NCBI RefSeq assembly: GCF_036320965.1
Contig: NC_092225.1
Location: 78,757,113 to 78,821,112, forward strand
DNA: 64,000 nucleotides
Direction: 5' to 3'
DNA from: Panulirus ornatus
Taxonomy: Eukaryota; Arthropoda; Malacostraca; Decapoda; Palinuridae
Under the pieces are notes generated by a model that was not told the DNA's origin, made no database searches, and saw only the letters and a program-made list of their open reading frames with translations. A program made the position numbers and the translations under genes. Of the stretch, positions 59,608-64,000 are shown piece by piece (the first letter of the stretch is position 1; every line of letters starts with the position of its first letter).

Positions 59608-60010
59608 TTGCACCACCACCACCAACACCACTACCACTATACCTTCTCCACCACTCTATCACCACCACCACCACTACCACTGTATCATCACCACCGCTAC
59701 CACTATACCTTCCCCACCACTAAATCACCACCACTGTCACTGTATCATCACCACCGCTACCATTATATCACCACCACTACCACTGGATCACCACCACTAC
59801 TACTATATCACCAACACCACCACTATATCACCAACACTACCACTATATCACCACCATCACCACCACCACTACTCTCACCCAGTGCCGTCACCATCACCAC
59901 CACGGCCTCGCCAACACTAACTACACCACGAGGGATAATGACTCCCCCATCACCAGTAGCACCAGCACGACCGCTTGTCTCCCCATCACCACCACCTCCA
60001 CCACCACCAG
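59608..60010. repeat. CAC/ACC trinucleotide-rich tract
   Basis: Long cryptic simple sequence of CACCAC, CACTAC, TATATCACC and CATCACC units. The 160-codon His/Tyr/Pro-rich frame on the plus strand is its translation. Confidence 0.88.
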
Positions 60011-61375
60011 TCAAGTGTGGTGTTGAGAGCCCTCCTGTGGCCCCTCATAAATGGCAAGTGCTGGTGCAGTGGCAATTAAAACGCGTATAACCACCAAAAA
60101 TAACTTTATGTCGAAGCCGTAAACCCGCCGTATCCATCGCCCAGCTCGCTCCAGTGTTGCCACCCGCCAGATGCCTCAACACCACCACCACCACCACATA
60201 CTATTCTAATCTTTTAACTTCCTGGCTCACGAGTGCTCATGTTTTTTTTTCTTAAAGATTATAGTCTACAAAAGCAAATACGAATTAGTAGAATTTAAAG
60301 AAACAGAGGATAAAACTTGTAGGTTTCCTTCGTCATAGATTATATAATCACCTTTGAGAGCAGGAGTAGCGTGGGTTCTGGCCACACTGCAGAGTGACCA
60401 GCAGGCGAGGGAGGGGGGGGGGTGTGGATCGGTAGGCCGTGCTCGTTATGACGGGGTCGGCTCGTTATGACGGGGCCCGCTCGTTATTACCTCACCAACT
60501 CATCAACGACCAACGTGACGGAAAAATCTATCCCAGCCTGGGAGGAAGGCTGAGTATGAGGCTCACGGATGAACAGGTCGGCGCTGCTGAGACAGACGCT
60601 CGCTCGCTGTGCTGCCCAGCGTATCCCCGAAATATTCACTTCATAGTTAAGGAGGTTTTGAAGCGTATGGCGTCCAATGGCGCAGCTGGAGGTAAAAGAA
60701 AAAATGATAACATTAATCGCATTTCAGTGTACTGTAACCATTACAGTATTTCAGGAGTACACTGTGGCGGTTTCAAAGGTCTTCTCCTCCCAGCTGTAGT
60801 GACTGTAATGCTGTAATGTGTGACTCTCTTGTGAACCTTTGCATTTTTTAACGGACGGGGTCGCCCGGAGACGAAGATCCTGTGCCTGGCTCATGCCAAG
60901 CGAATCTTTACCATCAACAACGGTGACGATTTACGCATTGCGTTCCAGCAAAGAAGTTGGCGTAATTTTGCGTTAGCCGTGAGTGATGGCAGTGAGTCGG
61001 TTTAGAAATTACTCGATTCAAACGTTTCGAACTCAGCAGTTGCTTATTAGTAATTTGAGACCTGGGAGTGTTACCGTCAGGCATGGCTCCAAATTATATA
61101 TATATATATTGTGACGAGAATTAGAAGCGGTTATTAGCGCTGTCATTGGAGTGGAAAATGGGTTACTGAGAGTTGGTCGGTGTAGGGAGGGAGAGAAGCC
61201 AGGGTGTGTGTGTGCTACAGTGGTTGATGGTGGGCCAGGCCCTGAGGGTCGTGGGATGGTCGTAATCGCCTATCTAAACAGTACGCAGAGGATGGTATAT
61301 TAACAGCCTGTGGTGATAATACATCCCTCCAGCGTTATTATGCAACTCTGAACTTGTGTATGGTGTCAGCATTCA
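60011..61375. other. No recognisable feature
   Basis: Mixed sequence with (CAC)n at about 60180-60198, a G run at 60410-60422 and a short (AT)n at about 61096-61110. No gene or element supported. Confidence 0.45.
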
Positions 61376-61379
61376 CACT

Positions 61380-62345
61380 TTCGTTCAGTTTATGCCACTG
61401 GTCTACTATTATACTATATAATTACTTCTGTTTACTTGTTCTTTAACACATTTCTCGCTTAACTTCATGTTATGGCCTGTAAATGTTACATCTTTACACC
61501 TTTCGAAGGCCTGTTGGCAGTCAGCATCGTTAAGCAGTCTAAGAAATTCAGAGGATGTGATTAAGTCGATCCTTACTCTTCTCTCTTCCATGATAAACAA
61601 ATTTATGGCCTCTAACCTCTTTCTGTAAATCAGCTTTCTTAATCCTCGTACCAGATTTGTTGTCCTCCTCTGGACCTTCTCCAATAGATCTTTATGTATC
61701 TTTTAGTGCGGTAACCGAACTCCAGACGAAAAGTCTTTAGTTTTGGTCTAAAATACGATCTACACACTATGCTAAATGTACTCTTACTAATAATGTTCGT
61801 GAATGCGAATATAATTATTGCCAACACTTTGTTTTCTTTACAGTTCTCGTAAGGTCTGGGCTCTGGCGACAGGTTAGGTGCAGAGAATCTGCATCATATT
61901 CCCTGCTAAAATAATGTTCGTATGGAGGCTTTCTTTCACTTTGCATCTGTTCGGACTGAGTTTCATCAACAGTGTCCGAGATCAACTATGGAGTCTGTCT
62001 GTGTCGGTCCCATTGTAAGTTGATGCAGTCTCCATCAGTCTGAACCCATTATCTTTAACACATAGGTAGTTTCTCTACTGCAAGTCGTCTGTTATCATCT
62101 CTTCCAAATTTCCTCGCTGCCCACAGTCGTTACAGAGACACCAGTCTGTATTTCAACCACACTTTCTGGTCTTCATGTCTTTAGAGATAGGTATGACGTG
62201 TGCCCGCTTCCACTCCCTTAGCAGTTTACTCCAGCAACGTCCTCAGTATATCAGGCAACGCCTTGCGTATATGTGTAGTTCTTCAGCGCGCATGGAAAGA
62301 CGCCATCAGGACCATGAGCTTTATGTAGGTTGATTAAAGTACTTA
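61380..62345 (-). pseudogene. CR1-like non-LTR retrotransposon RT pseudogene
   Basis: On the minus strand, with frameshifts: INLHKAHGPDGVFPCALK (about 62335-62282), matching the RT KAPGPDG-type entry motif; LREWKRAHVIPISK (about 62222-62180), the WK-x-A-x-V-x-P-I motif; then a decayed NYRPVS-like region, a lost palm, and finally EKVQRRTTNLVRGLRKL and RRVRIDLI (61409-61684), the C-terminal hallmark of CR1-type LINEs. A third LINE lineage in the window, distinct from LINE-J and the RTE-like element. Clade call by motif recall. Confidence 0.78.
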
Positions 62346-62448
62346 AGTCGTCTGTTGACTGATAAAGTGAGTAAAGTGAATGTAATGTGTTAAGTCTATT
62401 GAGGATTCACCGTAAAATATGAATGTTGGTTGATTGTATTTGTCATTT

Positions 62449-62468
62449 ATATATATATATATATATAT
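62449..62468. repeat. (AT)n at 5' truncation point of LINE copy 3
   Basis: About 10 TA units immediately before truncated RT coding. Confidence 0.95.
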
Positions 62469-62469
62469 A

Positions 62470-63267
62470 GGTGAGTTTGAATGGAGAAAAACTGGAGGAA
62501 GTGAAGTGTTTTAGATATCTGGGAGTGGATCTGGCAGCGGATGGAACCATGGAAGCGGAAGTGGATCATAGGGTGGGGGAGGGGGCGAAAATTTTGGGAG
62601 CCTTGAAAAATGTGTGGAAGTCGAGAACATTATCTCGGAAAGCAAAAATGGGTATGTTTGAAGGAATAGTGGTTCCAACAATGTTGTATGGTTGCGAGGC
62701 GTGGGCTATGGATAGAGTTGTGCGCAGGAGGATGGATGTGCTGGAAATGAGATGTTTGAGGACAATGTGTGGTGTGAGGTGGTTTGATCGAGTGAGTAAC
62801 GTAAGGGTAAGAGAGATGTGTGGAAATAAAAAGAGCGTGGTTGAGAGAGCAGAAGAGGGTGTTTTGAAATGGTTTGGGCACATGGAGAGAATGAGTGAGG
62901 AAAGATTGACCAAGAGGATATATGTGTCAGAGGTGGAGGGAACGAGGAGAAGAGGGAGACCAAATTGGAGGTGGAAAGATGGAGTGAAAAAGATTTTGTG
63001 TGATCGGGGCCTGAACATGCAGGAGGGTGAAAGGAGGGCAAGGAATAGAGTGAATTGGAGCGATGTGGTATACAGGGGTTGACGTGCTGTCAGTGGATTG
63101 AATCAAGGCATGTGAAGCGTCTGGGGTAAACCATGGAAAGCTGTGTAGGTATGTATATTTGCGTGTGTGGACGTGTGTATGTGCATGTGTATGGGGGGGG
63201 TTGGGCCATTTCTTTCGTCTGTTTCCTTGCGCTACCTCGCAAACGCGGGAGACAGCGACAAAGTATA

Positions 63268-63284
<17 letters not shown>
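62470..63284 (+). mobile_element. 5'-truncated RTE-like LINE, copy 3
   Basis: Begins within the RT connection region (VSLNGEKLEEVKCFRYLGVD) and keeps an uninterrupted frame through MLYGCEAWAMDR, CGVRWFDRV, VLKWFGHMERM and GRPNWRWKDG to VVYRG-stop at 63082. A 3' UTR of about 185 bp, then GACAGCGACAAAGTATA and about 18 A follow. The palm catalytic box is absent. It differs from copies 1 and 2 by scattered substitutions (for example YGCEAW against YDCEAW), so it is an independent insertion. Confidence 0.9.

Positions 63285-63354
<70 letters not shown>
63285..63354. repeat. (TA)n at LINE copy 3 3' end
   Basis: About 35 TA units following the poly-A. Confidence 0.98.
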
Positions 63355-63357
<3 letters not shown>

Positions 63358-63438
63358 ATGCCCACAAAAACATCTCATGCTTACCTGATCACTCTGGCTC
63401 TAAAGATATAGCACCTATATTGAAATTATTTGATTTAA

Positions 63439-63712
63439 ATGTGTCTTTTTTTTCCCCTTGAGATCACTATAAGGAAAATGCTTGACAAGAATATCCCTGA
63501 CAGTGATAACAGGCTTGTGTGCTCAGTTCCTTGTAAGATGTGTCACTCCTTTTATATTGGCCAGACGGACAAGGCTTCAAAATCTAGAATAATCCAACAC
63601 AAACATTGTGTCAGGACTGGCCAAACCTCTTGTGTTTTATCTGTACACCCTTACGAAGATTCCCATCACGGTGACTGGGAGGGAACAGCTGCAATAATAA
63701 GATTTGGTGACT

Positions 63713-63716
<4 letters not shown>
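63439..63716 (+). pseudogene. Penelope-like element GIY-YIG endonuclease fragment
   Basis: The frame reads RLVCSVPCKMCHSFYIGQTD, then SRIIQHKHCVRTGQTS and a His/Trp-rich tail. The Cys-x-x-Cys followed by FYIGQT, with a downstream Arg and HK, is the GIY-YIG nuclease core as found at the C-terminus of Penelope-like retroelements. The RT part is missing upstream. The fragment is cut by a poly-A run at 63717. Confidence 0.72.

Positions 63717-63745
<29 letters not shown>
63717..63745. repeat. Poly-A tract
   Basis: About 28 A following the GIY-YIG fragment. Confidence 0.97.
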
Positions 63746-63747
<2 letters not shown>

Positions 63748-64000
63748 CATTGACACAAGTCTGCCATGGTTTGATTAACGGGAAGTATAAATATGAATAT
63801 ATCCAGAGGTGTGTTTACCCTGGCTGACGTAATATGTTCCAGACCGAAATGTAAACATCAAGGCCTTATCCCGCCTCACCCAACCTGACCTGACCCTATC
63901 TCGCTTGACCCTTCCTCACCCCAACCCACCCATGTGTTTCCTCTCCTGGCCTCAGTATTCTCGTGGATGTGACGCAGAGCACTCCTCTCTCCATGTCCAC
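63746..64000. other. No recognisable feature
   Basis: CCTGACC/CCCAACC-rich near 63870-63930, not a telomere repeat. The window ends here. Confidence 0.4.

Noticed and set aside
59608..60090. 160-codon His/Tyr/Pro-rich frame
   Set aside because: Translation of a CAC/ACC simple-sequence tract.
63870..63930. CCTGACC/CCCAACC-rich stretch as a telomere (TTAGG)n
   Set aside because: No regular CCTAA units; spacing and sequence are irregular.

Overview
The window looks like non-coding DNA from a large, repeat-rich arthropod genome, most likely a decapod crustacean (lobster, crayfish or crab type). Grounds: extremely dense dinucleotide and trinucleotide microsatellites, many minisatellites and satellites, decayed LINE fragments of three lineages, and a Penelope-like GIY-YIG endonuclease fragment. 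The organism call is inference. I found no intact protein-coding gene, no rRNA and no convincing tRNA. Two short candidate exons (9521-9577 and 18068-18105) are the only host-gene signals, and both are tentative. Most long open frames are tandem arrays whose period is a multiple of three, or (TA)n/(GA)n tracts read as protein.

Layout. 1-4.95 kb: microsatellites and short minisatellites. 5.1-7.0 kb: decayed Jockey-like LINE carrying a 33-bp minisatellite inside its reverse transcriptase (RT). 7.3-13.0 kb: minisatellites, dispersed repeat F, candidate exon. 13.1-17.8 kb: LINE C-terminal remnant, then a strongly pyrimidine-rich domain with 21-, 25- and 55-bp arrays and (TC)n tracts. 18.9-20.3 kb: 57-bp array and a 21/42-bp array. 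20.7-37.7 kb: three blocks (A, C, D) each present twice, joined through low-complexity purine tracts. This looks like an assembly loop rather than real duplication. Block A carries an RTE-like LINE, its 3' tails and a SINE-like repeat E. 38.5-48.2 kb: several arrays, including a 1.8-kb 22-bp satellite. 48.9-49.4 kb: head-to-head pair of repeat F centred on a perfect palindrome. 51.66-54.75 kb: 3.1-kb 30-bp satellite with two variants and an internal 1,073-bp duplication. 55-64 kb: repeat E, second Jockey-like LINE, CR1-like LINE, third RTE-like LINE copy, Penelope-like fragment.

How the pieces relate. The RTE-like LINE, repeat E and a fragment at 10.2 kb share a similar ~45-bp 3' end followed by A-rich and (TA)n sequence, suggesting a LINE and dependent short elements that use one tail. 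Many long (TA)n tracts abut the ends of these elements. A 21-bp motif family recurs at about 9.8, 13.8, 19.5-20.3 and 51.0-51.2 kb in both orientations. Unit counts and boundaries were made by eye.
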